DNA of 64,000 nt from Coprinus comatus (Eukaryota; Basidiomycota; Agaricomycetes; Agaricales; Agaricaceae), in the NCBI GenBank assembly GCA_034638255.1, contig JAWPGT010000023.1, positions 310,001 through 374,000 of the forward strand. The letters are read 5' to 3'. The notes under the pieces were generated by a model that saw only the letters and a list, made by a program, of their open reading frames with translations, ran no database searches and was not told the DNA's origin. A program made the position numbers and the translations under genes. Below are positions 47,700 to 60,445 of the stretch, piece by piece (position 1 is the first letter of the stretch; the number at the start of each line of letters is the position of its first letter).

Positions 47700-48425
47700 T
47701 CAAGCTTCTAAAGGGAGACCTCGTCTCCCAGCATCACGGAGGCATTGTTCTACCGTGTCGAGTAGAACAGGATTTTCCAAAGCAGCTGCGACCCGTTCCT
47801 TGTCGTTTAATTGCTTGTTGACTACAACACATACTAATTTGAGTACAATGGGCATAGAAAGGGAAATGCACATATAGGAATATAAGGGAAAAAAACATAC
47901 CGGCATGTTCACTCTGATGAGAACCGGGTTGTACGCATAAGTCAACCTTGAATCTGTTGGGAAGACTTCGGAGTAGGCGAACTCGAATGCATAGACCTGT
48001 TTTAGGATATTAGTTTGTTGTTCACTGAGGAATGGAAGATAGAAGAATATATACCGATCAGGGTGGACATTCCGCAATGGGGTACGGTGGGAGTGAATTC
48101 GACGGTAATATGATTCTTGTCGATTACCACCTGAGGAGCTGACACTACTCTGAGTTCTTCCAGTGTATTTGGGTGTTCAGGATCATAAATAGATCGAATA
48201 AGATCTATGTTGAAAATACATTAGTAAGAAATGAGTTGGAGATAAGGTGACAACATGCGCACCAAATACTTCCTCCTGGTCGATAACTTCTACATCATCT
48301 GTATCCGAGTCGTCGTCTGTTTTTTCATCAATCCATAGAGTTTGTGCCAGTAGCTCTGATTTTCTGCCTAGAGACTTTGCTGAAGAGAAGATGACAGGGT
48401 TTGGGTTGAATACTTCTGAAGCCAT
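47700..48425 (-). CDS. CIA2: CIA2/MIP18-family cytosolic Fe-S cluster assembly factor
   Basis: Targeting subunit of the CIA complex, which hands Fe-S clusters to cytosolic and nuclear proteins. [20 protein letters not shown] is followed by an acidic stretch ([20 protein letters not shown]). The MIP18 domain is [28 protein letters not shown] and [20 protein letters not shown], including the reactive Cys of the family. Then [40 protein letters not shown] and a short C-terminus LPLEA. ATG at 48423-48425; an upstream extension in frame lacks a better start. It is divergent from DCN1, only 144 bp apart, so they probably share a promoter. Confidence 0.92.
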
Positions 48426-48569
48426 GATGAGGGATAACAAACAAGCGTTAATCGTTAATGAGGTCACGTCGTCACGCTCGACCAGTCGCGTTCTGTCCGT
48501 TTCACACTCCAATTAACCCCTCCATTTCTCCCATTTCCACATTTTCTTCTTCCCCAAAGACTAAACGCC

Positions 48570-50447
48570 ATGCCACCAAAGGTATGTTATCCTATCTGGT
48601 CATGGAAGCACACCTGAAATATCTTTCTAGAGAAAACTTGAAGCCACCACTACTCCCACTGAAACCACGCGGGTTACCCGCGGCTCTACGCGTATCAAGA
48701 ACGCCACTGCTAAAAAGGAGACCAGCGAAAAGGTTACTGCAAAGCCAGCCGCAAAAAGGGCGGTCAAGAAAGCTATTCCCCAGGATGCGGGGTTAGTATA
48801 ATTTTACCTTCCATTTTTGTAGTGCGGCGATTGTTAAATTGCAGAAGCAGTGAGGGGTCTGTGGAAGAGCAGGTATGATTTTGTTGGATATATATTCATT
48901 AAATACAATTTATTGAGCGTTGAGACTCAGCCGAAAAAGAAAGCGAAGACTACGAAAACAGGAAGAAAGAGCAAGTAAGTGAATATATGGGTTGCTGACT
49001 GTAATTGCTGTGTTTATTTATTGTGAATAGAATTCCTGACGTAAGCATTCCATCCTTGGTCAAGCGGCCGTTGCTGACCTACACAATTCAAATCCAGGAA
49101 AGCAGTGCGTCAGTCAAGTGAGTCTTCACACACATTTCTTGCTATTACTCTTTCTTCCTGGGTGCCCACATTGAATGTAGCACCTATGCGCTTTAACATT
49201 CTATTCCCTTGTTGCTCAACTACTCAATCCAAATGCTTCTACAGCGACGACGAGGACCCGAAACTTAAGCAAAGCAAGTCTTCATCAATCACCGTATGTG
49301 TTTCATCAACTTTTAATCACAAACTTAGCCCTTCATAAAGCTACACAGCATGTTGGATCACCTACTCCTCCCAAAACTGTCGCTCCATCCAAGTCCAAAC
49401 CTGTAAAGGAAGAGCCATATACCCCTCAACACGCCCTTTCTCTATTCGAAGCATACGCAGATATCGAAGAACCGAATGTCATCGGTCCGGAGGGTTTCGA
49501 GAAACTCTGTACAGACGCCGGTTTACCAATGGAGGGATCAATGCCATTACTATTGGCCTGGCAAATGGAAGCACAGGAATTGGCAAAGATATCCAAACAG
49601 GAATGGATAAAAGGAACAGGGAATCTTTGGTGCGTTTCTATAATACAAATATACACATGTTCATTCCAACTGAAAGTTCTGTTGTTACTGTCATCACCAC
49701 ACATGTGCATGAAACAGTGTTTCTTCTCTGGATCAACTATTTGCGGTATTGACTGACTTGGAGAATCTTTTGGTTCTTGGAAAACCTGTCAACCAGAAAT
49801 CTAAGAATGATCGTTATAAGAGTTATACAACTAAAGTCAAAGATGCATTCCATGACTTTTATATGTTTTCATTCATGCTTGTAAAGCCTCCGTATGCCAT
49901 ATCCCCTTGTTTATTTTATTCTCTCTAAACCTTACTCCTCATTATCTCTATTTAGAACGTCAAAAAATATCGAAATGGAGGTATGTTGAGAGATTCCTTG
50001 GCCTTCCCTACTTGACATTAACTTTTTGATAGACTGCCATAGCTTTTTGGTCTGTACTATTAACGCCGAAATATCCGTTAATGAAGGATGTCATTTCATA
50101 CATCAATGTTAGTATTTACAAGCCTTTCCTTTTTCTCATTATTGCCAACATTTAATCATTTCAAATAGGAGAAAGGCACTTATCGAGCTACAAATAAAGA
50201 TCTTTGGATTATGGTAAGTCATGAGTCAATATGGTCTACATGACTACGAGCCCAATGTTGACTTTTTTCGTTTTAAAGATGCTTGAGTTCTGCGAGACAG
50301 TAACTCCCAATTTAGAAGGTTATGACGCAGACGGCGTACGTCATTTCCATTCTTTTCCATCCCGTTACATAAATTTGAATTGAACAAAATATATAGGCAT
50401 GGCCGACACTTATTGATGAATTTGTATCCTGGAAGAAGTCGAACTAA
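48570..50447 (+). CDS. DCN1: DCN1-like E3 factor for cullin neddylation
   Basis: Promotes transfer of NEDD8 from Ubc12 to cullins. The first exon is only MPPK; after a GTATGT intron comes RKLEATTTPTETTRVTRGST, a long Lys/Ser-rich disordered region over several small exons. The potentiating-neddylation domain follows: LFEAYADIEEPNVIGPEGFE, LLLAWQMEAQELAKISKQEW, DAFHDFYMFSFMLVKPP, AIAFWSVLLTPKYPLMKDVI, ATNKDLWIMMLEFCETV and GYDADGAWPTLIDEFVSWKK. The last two carry the family's C-terminal Asp/Ala/Asp cullin-contacting patch. TAA at 50445-50447. The N-terminal extension is longer than in yeast Dcn1, where a UBA domain sits; I see no clear UBA here. Confidence 0.9.
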
Positions 50448-50785
50448 ATTAAATGGTTTTTATAAAGAAAAAAAAGGCGAAAAAAAAAAACGGGAAAATG
50501 AAAAACGAAATTTCCTTTCTTTTTTCTTATTTGCTTATTTCCTTTTTTATCACTTTTTTTTTACTCTCTGCACACATCATACGTCATTGCTCCCCTACCA
50601 TATACAGTTTTTGTTATGAACTTCAACTCTTTCATCTTTTTTTTTTATATTCACTCGGCACCCTCGCATGTATCTATTTTTTTTATTGCGGTGAACCTAT
50701 ATGGCGCATATTATCCTGAGAAATTTGAGCCATCTGAAGTTTGAAGCTGTTTTGAAGTACTGTAAGAGAGTCATTCTACACTCAA
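50448..50785. other. Spacer between DCN1 and next gene
   Basis: A- and T-rich tracts; no gene seen. Confidence 0.5.
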
Positions 50786-52343
50786 ATGAAACCGTTGATT
50801 CATCTCAAAACCCAGGCTCCTTCCCAGCCCCTCGCTGCGCACGTGAGACAGCCCCAGCCAAACAAACCAAACATTGGCCAAAAATTCAGCAGGCGAGTAT
50901 AGACAAACGACTACAGTTGCCCAAGATGCATATTGTTGTTTGGTATTTGCTTCTTGTTATCAGTCGTGGAAGGAGTTGAAAAATGTGAATCATCTTTTTC
51001 TTCGGGTCGACTGGGAGTGGAAGGAATTGGAACTATTGACATTGTTTGAAACAGAGTATAAGTTGAATGATACCGAAATAGCCCGGAAGATTCGTGCAAA
51101 GGCGGTGATTGAAGCAACGATGGAATGGAATGAAGCAGACTTCTCATTTTATCATACTGCACCCCTACCAGTCCTTTCAGCTTTGGAGGAATCTATTTAT
51201 GATGAGGACCTTGATTCTTGGAAAGGTACATAAGTGTCTATTTTATTCTTTCTAAACTAATTCTTGCTCTAGTTCTCGCTTCCAATACTGAAACTAACTT
51301 GAAGAACATGTTGATTACTCCAGAGCATGCGGTTGTTATTGCTTGTCATCTAATTGACCAAGATATGTGGTATCATGATGCAACTCCGATTTTGGAAGAA
51401 CTGTGTACTCGCAGTCGGTCACCTCGTGCCATACGTCATCACTGCGAGAGACTACAGGAAAGGCTCACCTTACAGCATGAGTGTCCAGTATTGGTCGACA
51501 TATTTAACATGATCTTTCCTCATGTTGACTCTGCAAACTATCACGATCTCGTGCCCATACTTGGTAATCTGCTTGTTCAATGTAATGAATGCATTATTCA
51601 ATGTTGTTCGTCTTCCCATCTGCTCTGCCATCTCTCTCTCTCTCTCTGATTACTATTACTCCACAGCTACTGCAGATCGCTTCTTCCAAATTGTACGGGA
51701 CCTTGCCTCAACGCATCTCGTTGGCAAAGAAGAAGAATCATTAAACAACATCCTCTACTACACTAAATACATCCTACAACACACAGATGAACTACATACA
51801 ATAATTTCCGACATCGAACCAACATTAAACTCGATACTCTCTGTTGTAAAAGAACACATTCAACACCCATCTTCAACATTTTCTGTCTTACACCCTGACG
51901 TATTTACCATTCAACGTCCAAGACTTGGCATTAATCTTATCGATGAACCTGCATGGGTTTTGATAGATGACTATAACAAGAAATTGAAGGATTTATGGAG
52001 TATTCCTGAGGACTTTGAGTATGGTGATGATGGATTAGAATATGTAGGGGAGTATATAGAAACCACTGGTACGTCCCCCCAAGTGTTTTTATCTCTTCTC
52101 ATAATATATATATTTAATAGTGTTACAGAAGCTGAAAAGCATAATAAAGAAACAGCTAGTATTACAAATCGGGGTGAGGATGGAATCCCATTTCAAGATT
52201 CTGAACCTCCAAATCCGACTCATTTCGAGTCACTCAACAACAACAATAACTCGACTTCACCTGTCGACAACAACAACAACGAATCCAGTAACGCTATGTT
52301 AAAACGCTACCAGATATGGGGTATAGGAGAGGAAGATTATTAG
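50786..52343 (+). CDS. Hypothetical helical protein
   Basis: Not recognised. ATG at 50786 (MKPLIHLKTQAPSQPLAAHV), then a 67-nt intron (50897-50963) joins GQKFSRR to SWKELKNVNHLFLRVDWEWK in frame. A short Lys/Arg-rich helix region (ETEYKLNDTEIARKIRAKAV) is followed by an alpha-helical body resembling a helical-repeat scaffold (TPEHAVVIACHLIDQDMWYH, PRAIRHHCERLQERLTLQHE, LVDIFNMIFPHVDSANYHDL, FFQIVRDLASTHLVGKEEES). The C-terminus is Asn/Ser-rich (NNNNNSTSPVDNNNN) and ends IWGIGEEDY. The last intron should use GTTACAG before EAEKHNKE. Probably nuclear or cytosolic; no signal peptide. Confidence 0.62.
51631..51647 (+). repeat. (TC)n microsatellite in an intron
   Basis: Eight TC units inside an intron of the hypothetical gene, upstream of its CTCCACAG acceptor. 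Confidence 0.7.
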
Positions 52344-52904
52344 AGAGAGTAACTATGTTAAGAAACCTCTGGTCACATCCGCATGTTCAGTATATGGTAT
52401 CTCCGAAAATCCCTGGTACCGGTGAGATACCTCTATATACACTTTAAGCCCCCGCCCCAAGATTTTCACACTTTATCTTTATCAGTTGTAGGAAAGGGCT
52501 ATAATGGTATTGATGCAGATAGATTTTAGCTTGTTAAAATTACAATATCTTTACTCCCTTTTCAGTACAAGTACAAGAATGCACGTCCAATTTTTTAAAA
52601 TGTGAGACCAGTGATTCTCTTGCCTTATCATTTGTATCCTGGACTAAACGAGTCAGTCCACCTTCTCTCGTCGTGAATATTTGAATGAGTATGTCAAAAA
52701 AATCATCAAATCATCTCAAAACTCATCAAAAAACCCACAAACTTCTGCAATGTGAAAATAACGCGACTACTATTGTATATGTAGATAGATGTATGAGATA
52801 ATTTTCATAAAAAGAATACAAAACAGATGAATGGGTATATATGAAGGGTCTCAGCAAGGAAAAAATTCAAAAGAGGGCCAGATTAAGCTACGTTTTGAAC
52901 ATGA
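52344..52904. other. Convergent 3' region, no gene
   Basis: Nothing coding seen between the hypothetical gene and the aldehyde dehydrogenase. Confidence 0.5.
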
Positions 52905-55476
52905 TTAAACATGTTTACTAGCTTGATGCAATTTCAAAAGACCCGCAATTCTAACACGCCATCTATCACCATACAAGAATTGAACGAGTCCGCTTGTGAA
53001 TTCCCTGTTAGTACAAGCGCATGAGTTAGTATATTATAATTCTCAAGGGAACAATTGTGATATGGTCGCTTACCAACTCCAATAAAGTGAAGCTAGAGGA
53101 TAATCCAATACTCTTGGTATACGTGTTTGGATTAGACGAGGGAATCTATCAACCATGATTGCTTTTGGGCTAGTGAGTGCACGAAGGCCTTCAGGACCGC
53201 CTATTTTTTAAGCCAAAGATTAAATTAGTTCCAGGATAAAATAAAAAGGCAAACGAGATTGAAGGAATGGAATGGGGATGTGACATACCAAATCGACCGT
53301 AACCACTAGCTTTCACACCACCAAAAGGCAAGTCTTGACTGTAATCATGCATCAAAAATCGATACCAAAATGAAAGAATGCAGAAACCTACTTCATCTGA
53401 AAAACGAGAAACCAGTCAGCGACAATAATTCTCCCAACAAAACGAAAAGGAACGAATGAACTTACATAGAAAACGCCAAAATCGTTGACAGAAACCATAC
53501 CACAATTGAGTTGTTTAGCAACCCGATAACATTCATCTTGGTCCGGACCAAAAACACTTGCACCAAGACCATATCGGGTACCATTGGCAATTCGAATAGC
53601 CTCTTCAACGGTTTCATAAGGCATGAGCAAAGCGATAGGTGCAAACACTATACCATTTCGTTAGTAACGAAAAAACCCAACACAAAAGTAAAAGTATTAA
53701 AACTCACATTCCTCTTGTGCAATTCTCATATCTTCGGTAACCATACCGACCAATGTAGGTGTGAAGAAGTATCCATTCTCAAGATGGGTATGCAAATATT
53801 GTTCTCCTGCACTCCCCTCAACACCTTCACACGAAGCGTTTTGCTCTTGAGCTTCACGGATTACCATCTCGAGTCCAGCGAACCTTCTATTGTCAATCAT
53901 CGCACCACAATCAACAGTGGGGATGTATCCTTCTGGCGATTGTGCCAGAACGGAACCAGTACGCAAACGTTTGACCCGTTTACTCAGTAACTCATACAGG
54001 TCGTCATATTGTTCAGATTGGACCAAAATTCGTTCAATTCCAATGCAGTTCTGGCCAGCATTTTGGCTGCGCATTTACGTTAGGATCTGAGAAAAAAGGT
54101 ATAACTGCAAAACACACTTACAAAACGCCACGCATGAGAATACTAGACCACTTTTCAAGATCTGTACCAGGCATAATAATAGCAGGATCCTTTCCACCAA
54201 GTTCGAGCGTAACAGGAGTCAAGTTTTCAGCAGCATCTCGAGCAATCTACAAGTATCTTTCTGAGTATTATGCAAATTAAAGACCTGGGTTGAACATACG
54301 ATCTTTCCAACGGTCTCAGAACCAATAAATGTAATGTGCTTGATTTCTGGCGACCTAGTCAAGAAATGTGCCTCTTCCGGATAACAGCACACGAGTTGGA
54401 CGAGATTCCGATCATGCCCACACGCCTTCAAAGCTTCTTGAATGACACCAATGAACCAAGAAGTAGACCAAATGACATTCTCAGAACATTTGAGTACCAC
54501 AGCATTACCAGCGAAAATACCAGCAAGAACAGGAGACCAAGCGTTATGAAGAGCTAAATGCGAATGTAATATTGTGAGTAAAAACAAGTGTCAAGATATT
54601 AAAGGAAATTTCCAAACGTACGGTAATTCCAAGATGTAATTGCTGCAACAACTCCAAGAGGTTCATAATGAACTTCAGAAATCTTGTACGAAAGCATAAG
54701 ATTTCCAGACCGTCTTTCTGGTTTCAAAGCTTTCTCTCCATGGTTAATGAGCCATTCCATCTTTGAACAAGTTGTCAAAATTTCTCCCAAAGCCGCATCA
54801 ATAACTACAACACATTCACGAAATGTTAATAACCATAAACCATAATGCACAAAGGAAGAAAGCAAAGGGAAAAAAATAAAACGCACGCGTTTTTCCAGTA
54901 TCCCTACAAGCCATTCTAGCGCATTCATCCTGATTATCAACCAACCATTTCATCAATGTTCTAATAACCCTTCTTCTCTGAGTAAAAGTTGTATTCTTCC
55001 AAGAAACCTGAGCTTTCTTAGCATCCATAATTCTCCTCTCAATATCATTTCCATCATCATCCGCCAAAACCGTAATCATATGAAGACCAGTAGCAGGATC
55101 AAAAGCCGTAATTCGTTTTCTATCATCTTGAATCATAGGTCCTAAATGAGTTTCACGTTCATGTGAATCGATAGCTGCATTTTCTATCATGTATCCTTTC
55201 CAATCTGGATTTGACGGCTATTTTAGAGAGTATATGGCATCATGTTAGGAGATTATATAGTATTGTTTATGTATAAGAACGTACGTCCAAGCTGCGGTGA
55301 GAGAATGGGACCGGGCTGTTATGTTTCTTGTGATATTTCTGAATAACGACATATATACCAAAGGCAAAGAAGGCAGTCAGAGGGTATACAGGATCAAAAA
55401 GCCTGTTGTCGTCGCCATCCGCAGATAGTCTCATCGTCAGCCGCGGATGCAGCATTAGGGATATGATGGCATCCAT
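52905..55476 (-). CDS. Membrane-anchored aldehyde dehydrogenase (yeast Msc7-like)
   Basis: NAD(P)-dependent aldehyde oxidation; the cytosolic catalytic part is anchored by an N-terminal helix (PLTAFFAFGIYVVIQKYH, residues about 30-50). ALDH blocks: DDDGNDIERRIMDAKKAQVS, YEPLGVVAAITSWNY, WSPVLAGIFAGNAVVLKCSE, KHITFIGSETVGKIV, LELGGKDPAI with the general base Glu, QNAGQNCIGIERILVQ with the catalytic Cys, FAPIALLMPYETVEEAIRIA, GLGASVF, CGMVSVNDFG and LPFGGVKASGYGRFGGPEGL. The C-terminal tail (FLYGDRWRVRIAGLLKLHQA) may form a second membrane contact. The N-terminal anchor and long tail are as in the fungal Msc7 group. About fifteen introns; ATG 55474-55476, TAA 52905-52907. No broken motif. Confidence 0.88.
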
Positions 55477-55804
55477 GGTGGTTTAGCGTTAGGAGGGGAG
55501 GAGGGGGATTAAGCCTAGGGGGAGGAAGTTCAAGTTCAAACCGCGCGCGTGGTCGAAACACGACATCACGTGAGCACGACAGCTATCTCACGGTCAAAGA
55601 CGCGAAAGGGATTATATTAGAAAGGGGTATATTTTGGTCGCTTGTGCAGGTACTGATGTATGTTTATAACATATGGCCGCTAAATAACTGTAGTTGGATA
55701 TTATCGTAGTCCAATGCTTAGAAGGAAAGAAAAAACTTTACGTAGAGATATGCAGAATGACAGTTAAAAAAGAAAAAGAAAAAGAGCTTTCTAGAGTAAT
55801 GCAA
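55477..55804. other. Spacer between ALDH and KNR4
   Basis: ALDH promoter and KNR4 3' flank (both genes are on the minus strand). Contains GCACGTGATGTCG-like sequence near 55565 on the minus strand, but no site I would call. Confidence 0.4.
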
Positions 55805-57942
55805 TTAACCATCTTTCAAATCCTTCACACTACCACTAGTGCCTTTCCTCTTTGCCCCAAACTGACTCAGTCTCTTCAATCCAGAAAACGCCTTCGATTT
55901 CCTCTGCGACTTTGTACTTGAATCAGAATGAATACTTGCTGCATCAACCTCCTTCTGGACCTCTTCAGCACTATCAACGTGTACTGGTTCATCACTTGAA
56001 CGAGAAGAATTCGAAGAAACGCCGGAATTGCCACCTCCACCAACAAGTCGAATTGTCGCTTCTGGCTCTTGTTCAACTTCCAGCTCTGCTTCTACCACCT
56101 TTGGAGAGTCTGTTAGCGAGTCGTTTAAGGAGATAACAACAGGAGAGTTTGAATTTGAAGATTCGATTGACGTTGGGTTCATAACCGGCGTGGAATCAGC
56201 AAACATGTCGGGGACAGTTGGAGTAGGGAATGGATCGGAATCTGTTCTTGAAATTTGTACCAATGGTGTTGTAACATCTGAGCCTGGTGAAAGGATATCC
56301 AGAGATTGCTGTCTGGTCGTGTCAAACTGCGTATTTATGGGATGAGGTGGTAAGGCTTTTTCTTGGGTAGGTGCCAGCACCGCTGTTCCCTGACTACGTC
56401 CAGATTCCAAGTCCTGATCAAAAGACGAACGTGGTGTTGCCAATTCCTCGATATCCAGGGCAGTTGGTAGGAGGACTGGACGAGGGGCAGGAGCCTTGAT
56501 ACCGGAAAGACTCTGGGAAGTTCGATGTGTTTTCGAAGCGAAGCGTGTTTTTCATTAATTACGGCGTGTGAAACCACAGTGGGAGGGGGAATAGGTTCAG
56601 CAGTATCATTGAGGACTGGAATGGGTATTTCTGCTCCAGTTCCGTCGCTGACCTCGACGACTCCAAGACCAATAGGGTCAATACCCTGCAATATACATTG
56701 AGCTCTTGTTCATCTTTATAAGCATATCTATTCGTACCTTGCCCTTGGTTTCTTCTTCTGATACTACAAGGGATACTTCTGTAATGAGACCAGCCTCGTG
56801 CCATTTCCTGAGGCTCCGGTCAGCCCAGGCCTCCATAACATTCCAGCCCTTGTATTCTCCGGTCAAACGAAGACCACCGACTCCTCCAGTATCACCTCCT
56901 CCATCACCTTGTCCACGCCCTGTTCCATCATAGAAGTAGCTCTCATACCCTAATTCATCTTCACTATCATCACTTCCATCGGCAGGGCCAAGCTCGAACC
57001 CATCTCCAGTCTCAAGCTCTTCTGCAAAACTTGAAAGCCACTTGGCCCATCCGGTGGTCCCATCCCCTCTCCATAGCACAACTTTAGTATCAAAGTCCCT
57101 ACCAAACACAATAACCTGCCCGGGTTGCCCACTTTCTGCAGGGTTCATATCAACACCTATATAATTACCAGCTTTATCCGCAATAAGCGGTATCCATCCC
57201 CGTTGTGAGTATTCCCGCCTAACCCAAGCGGGCGGTATACTCTGCATGATTCCTTTCAACCTTACATTAGCACCAGTAGCAGGATCATTATCGACCTCTC
57301 GCCAGAACTTCCATTCCTCAAGCACACTCTCCAGAGGTAACAGTGTGAGACCGAAAAACAGTCCTTCCGAGCATCCAGCTGCAGATTCAGCCTCTTGGCC
57401 ATCACAGCATAGATATGATTCGCGGACTACTGGGGGTAGGGAGAATCCGAATTGCATTTCGATCTCTTTGAGGTCCAGAGGGAGGATACCATAATTGAGG
57501 GTATCCCCGAGTTCAGGGTATTCGCGGTTGAGCCATGCGCGTATACGAGACCAAGTTTTTGCTAGTGGAGGGTATGCTGGAGACATTGGGGAGTGCATTG
57601 GATCCATATGTGTGGGAAGAATGGCTCCTGAGGCTGAGTGCGGCTGGGAGAGACCAGCGCTGTTAAAAAGCAGTTAAGCGGGAATATAGCGGCATTGGTG
57701 CAGAAGGAGGCTTACGATGTTGGTACGTAGCCATAGGAAGCAGGGCCCTGGGGAGGATATGTGTAGACGGATGAGGCTGCGGAGAGTGGGGTGTTGAGAG
57801 AGCCTGGGTTGAAGGCGTCGGGGTGTGACTGGTGGATGGGGGACGAGGTGGGGAGTGAGAAGGCCTCGTGTGTTGAAGAGAGAGCCTGGCCATTGCGAGA
57901 GCGCTGTGTAGACGCAGCGAAGAGATTTGCTAGCCAGCCCAT
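55805..57942 (-). CDS. KNR4: KNR4/SMI1 homologue, cell-wall and glucan synthesis regulator
   Basis: Cell-wall integrity regulator with a SUKH/SMI1-KNR4 fold, intrinsically disordered at both ends. The start MGWLANLFAASTQRSRNGQA matches the family opening. Core: KTWSRIRAWLNREYPELGDT, FGFSLPPVVRESYLCCDGQE, LFFGLTLLPLESVLEEWKFW, RGWIPLIADKAGNYIGVDMN, GQVIVFGRDFDTKVVLWRG and WAKWLSSFAEELETGDGFEL. A WNVMEAWADRSLRKWHEAGL segment and a long Ser/Thr/Glu-rich C-terminus (STKSQRKSKAFSGLKRLSQF, then a short Lys/Gly-rich end) follow. One 50-nt intron (GTAATT...CCCAG, 56517-56566) joins VVSHA to SLSGIKAPAPRP. Only 46 bp separates this ATG from the SCOT stop. Confidence 0.88.
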
Positions 57943-57988
57943 GAGAGTTGGATACAAGGACAGCTGATTACCTAATATACATGCCAAT

Positions 57989-59950
57989 TTAGAATACACC
58001 AATACTACTGCTAATGCTGAAATCACACCCTGTCTTCGCCCGCACCTCCTCTATACTCACTCCCTCTGCCACGTCAATTAGCTCCAGCCTACTCTCTGCC
58101 CGGTCCACATTGAACACAGCAAGCTCAGTGATGATCGTGCTCACAGCACGCGCCCCAGTCAGAGGCAACACACACTCTTTCAAGATCTTGGGTGCTCCGT
58201 TTTTGGAGCAGTGTTCCATCACGGCTATAACCTTAGTCTTGTCTGGGTTAGACACGAGATCCATCGCTCCACCAATCCCTATGACACACATCAGAACATT
58301 TTCATATTAAATATAGATCTCCCAACCTTTCAGCATCTTGCCTGGGATCATAAAGTTGGCAATATCTCCGGCCTGGGAAACTTCCATAGCCTGTCGCATT
58401 GGTTAGAAGACGAGGACCATGCTGCGCAACCGGAGGTACATACACCGAGAATGGCAACGTCGATGTGCCCACCGCGAATCATCGCAAATGAATCACTCGA
58501 GTCTTACAATACATGTCAGCCGAGACAGATTACCCAGCAAACCGCATGTCTCACCGAAAACAGATGCCCCAGGAAGAAGAGTAACGGTTTCTTTACCAGC
58601 GTTGATAAGGTCACTGAACAATGGATTCAGCATCACATTCAGCAACCAAAGTATGCAACATACGCATCAAGTTTGTCCCTTGTCGGGTAAGGCCCGAATC
58701 CCAACATGCCATTCTCACTCTGCAGCCAAACGCGCACACCCTTTTCCAAATGCTCCGGTACAAGAGTTGGCATACCAATTCCCAGGTTCACGTAGAAGCC
58801 ATCCTTGATTTCCTTTGCAGCTCGCCTAGCAATTCTGTGGCGCATAGCTTGTGTCTTGGCTTTAGCAGGATCCAAGGGTTCAGCCTGTTCACTAGCAGAC
58901 TCCGCAACAGTGGCAATTTCAACGCGCTTCTCCACAGTTGCTGGGACGATACGATCAACGTAGATACCGGGTAAATGAATGGCATTAGGGGAAATGGAAC
59001 CAATGGGAACAATATTTTCGGCCTTGGAGCAATCAACATTAGTTGAAACCTTCTGATCCCGAATTGATGTATTGTACACACCTCGACAATTGTTAATTTT
59101 GCATTCTTTGCCATTGGTGCATTAAAGTTGTTCGATGCATATCTGAATACACAATTTCCCACTTCATCAACCTTCCAAGCCCTTACAAACGCAACATCTC
59201 CGTAAAGAGAGGGCTCAAGTACATATCTTCTGCCATTGAACTCCTTGGCTTCCTTTCGGAGACCAGGAATTGCAATACCGTTCTTGGCACCTCCAGGATT
59301 ATATCGTTGAGGGATTTCACCCTTCTCAATTGCAGTAGACGCTCCTGTAGGTGTATAGAATGCTGGAATGCCAGCAGCACCTGCCCGAATACGTTCAGCT
59401 AGTGTTCCCTGGGGTACAAGTTCTAGTGTAATCTCTCCTGCCAAAAATGCAGCTTCGAATTTCTTATTTCTGTATGCCCTGATATCAACTCAGGTTTTGA
59501 ATGAATATATGCGCATATACTTGCCCTCCTGGGTATGAAGCAATGAGCTTCCCAAGCTGACCACTATCAAGTAACAGTCCCAACCCCGATCCTGTGATTC
59601 CACAATTATTCGAAACACCAGTCAAGTCTTGCACATCGGATCTTTTCGTTAATGCTCTCAACAAGGTATCTAAAATGATGGACAGATTTTAGATCCTGAA
59701 ACACCAAGAATCATAAAAATGAAACGTAACCAAACGTACCTGGTATACCAGCCAATCCAAATCCACCAACCATCAGTATTTGTCCCGACTTGAGATTCTT
59801 TATAGCTTCGTCTGCAGATTCCCATAACTTGGTTTTGTTACCAGTAGGTGTGCTATAAGCTCTGATAACTGTTATTATGCCCAGACTTCTACAAGCCGCT
59901 TGGCGAGCCACGAATGGGTATCGCGTCTTGACCAATCGCGAAGCAAGCAT
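57989..59950 (-). CDS. OXCT1: Succinyl-CoA:3-ketoacid CoA transferase (SCOT), mitochondrial
   Basis: Moves CoA from succinyl-CoA to acetoacetate (or to acetate in some fungi). The ATG at 59948-59950 opens a basic presequence [20 protein letters not shown]; a longer frame starts with TTG and is not used. Alpha part: [70 protein letters not shown] and [20 protein letters not shown]. Beta part: [30 protein letters not shown] and [13 protein letters not shown], containing the catalytic Glu (ENG). Then [40 protein letters not shown] and a short C-terminus. Both halves are in one polypeptide, as usual for eukaryotic SCOT. Intact. Confidence 0.93.
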
Positions 59951-60395
59951 CCTTTCTGTTTGTTTAGTAGTTTGCAATAGTTAATTGGGTATGTGTTAGT
60001 TTTAACTTTATGGTTACTGGATGTCCAAGTAGATGGTTTAGGTATAAGTCTGGGGGGTGATGGTGACAGGGGTAAAGAGAGAGTAATATATTCTAATGTT
60101 GTGAGAGCCGTCCGAAGCAATTCATGGCGCCGGAACATCAATTTCCCGTCATTATGTGACTTTCTAGCTATTTAGCATGTATCTTCTCGCGAGACCAACT
60201 TCTCGTGGATGTTGTTCCCAGCTCTTGAGTGTTTCGTGTTAAAGATATTATCAAATGGAGCTCTGATTCTCAAACAGGTTACAATGCAATGTGTTTGAAC
60301 GACCAAAGAAATTGAAATGGCAACTGACGTCAAGACATCAAAATGCTATGCTCTCCAAACCGTTTGATGTCCTCTATGGAACTCCAAGCTAAGCC
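59951..60395. other. Divergent promoter region, SCOT and F-box gene
   Basis: No gene seen. Confidence 0.5.
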
Positions 60396-60403
60396 TATAA
60401 AAG
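60396..60403 (+). promoter_or_regulatory. TATA box of the F-box gene
   Basis: TATAAAAG, 43 nt before the ATG at 60446. Confidence 0.6.
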
Positions 60404-60445
60404 AATCCCTTTCTTCATCCTCGCTCTTCATTCAATACCACCACC

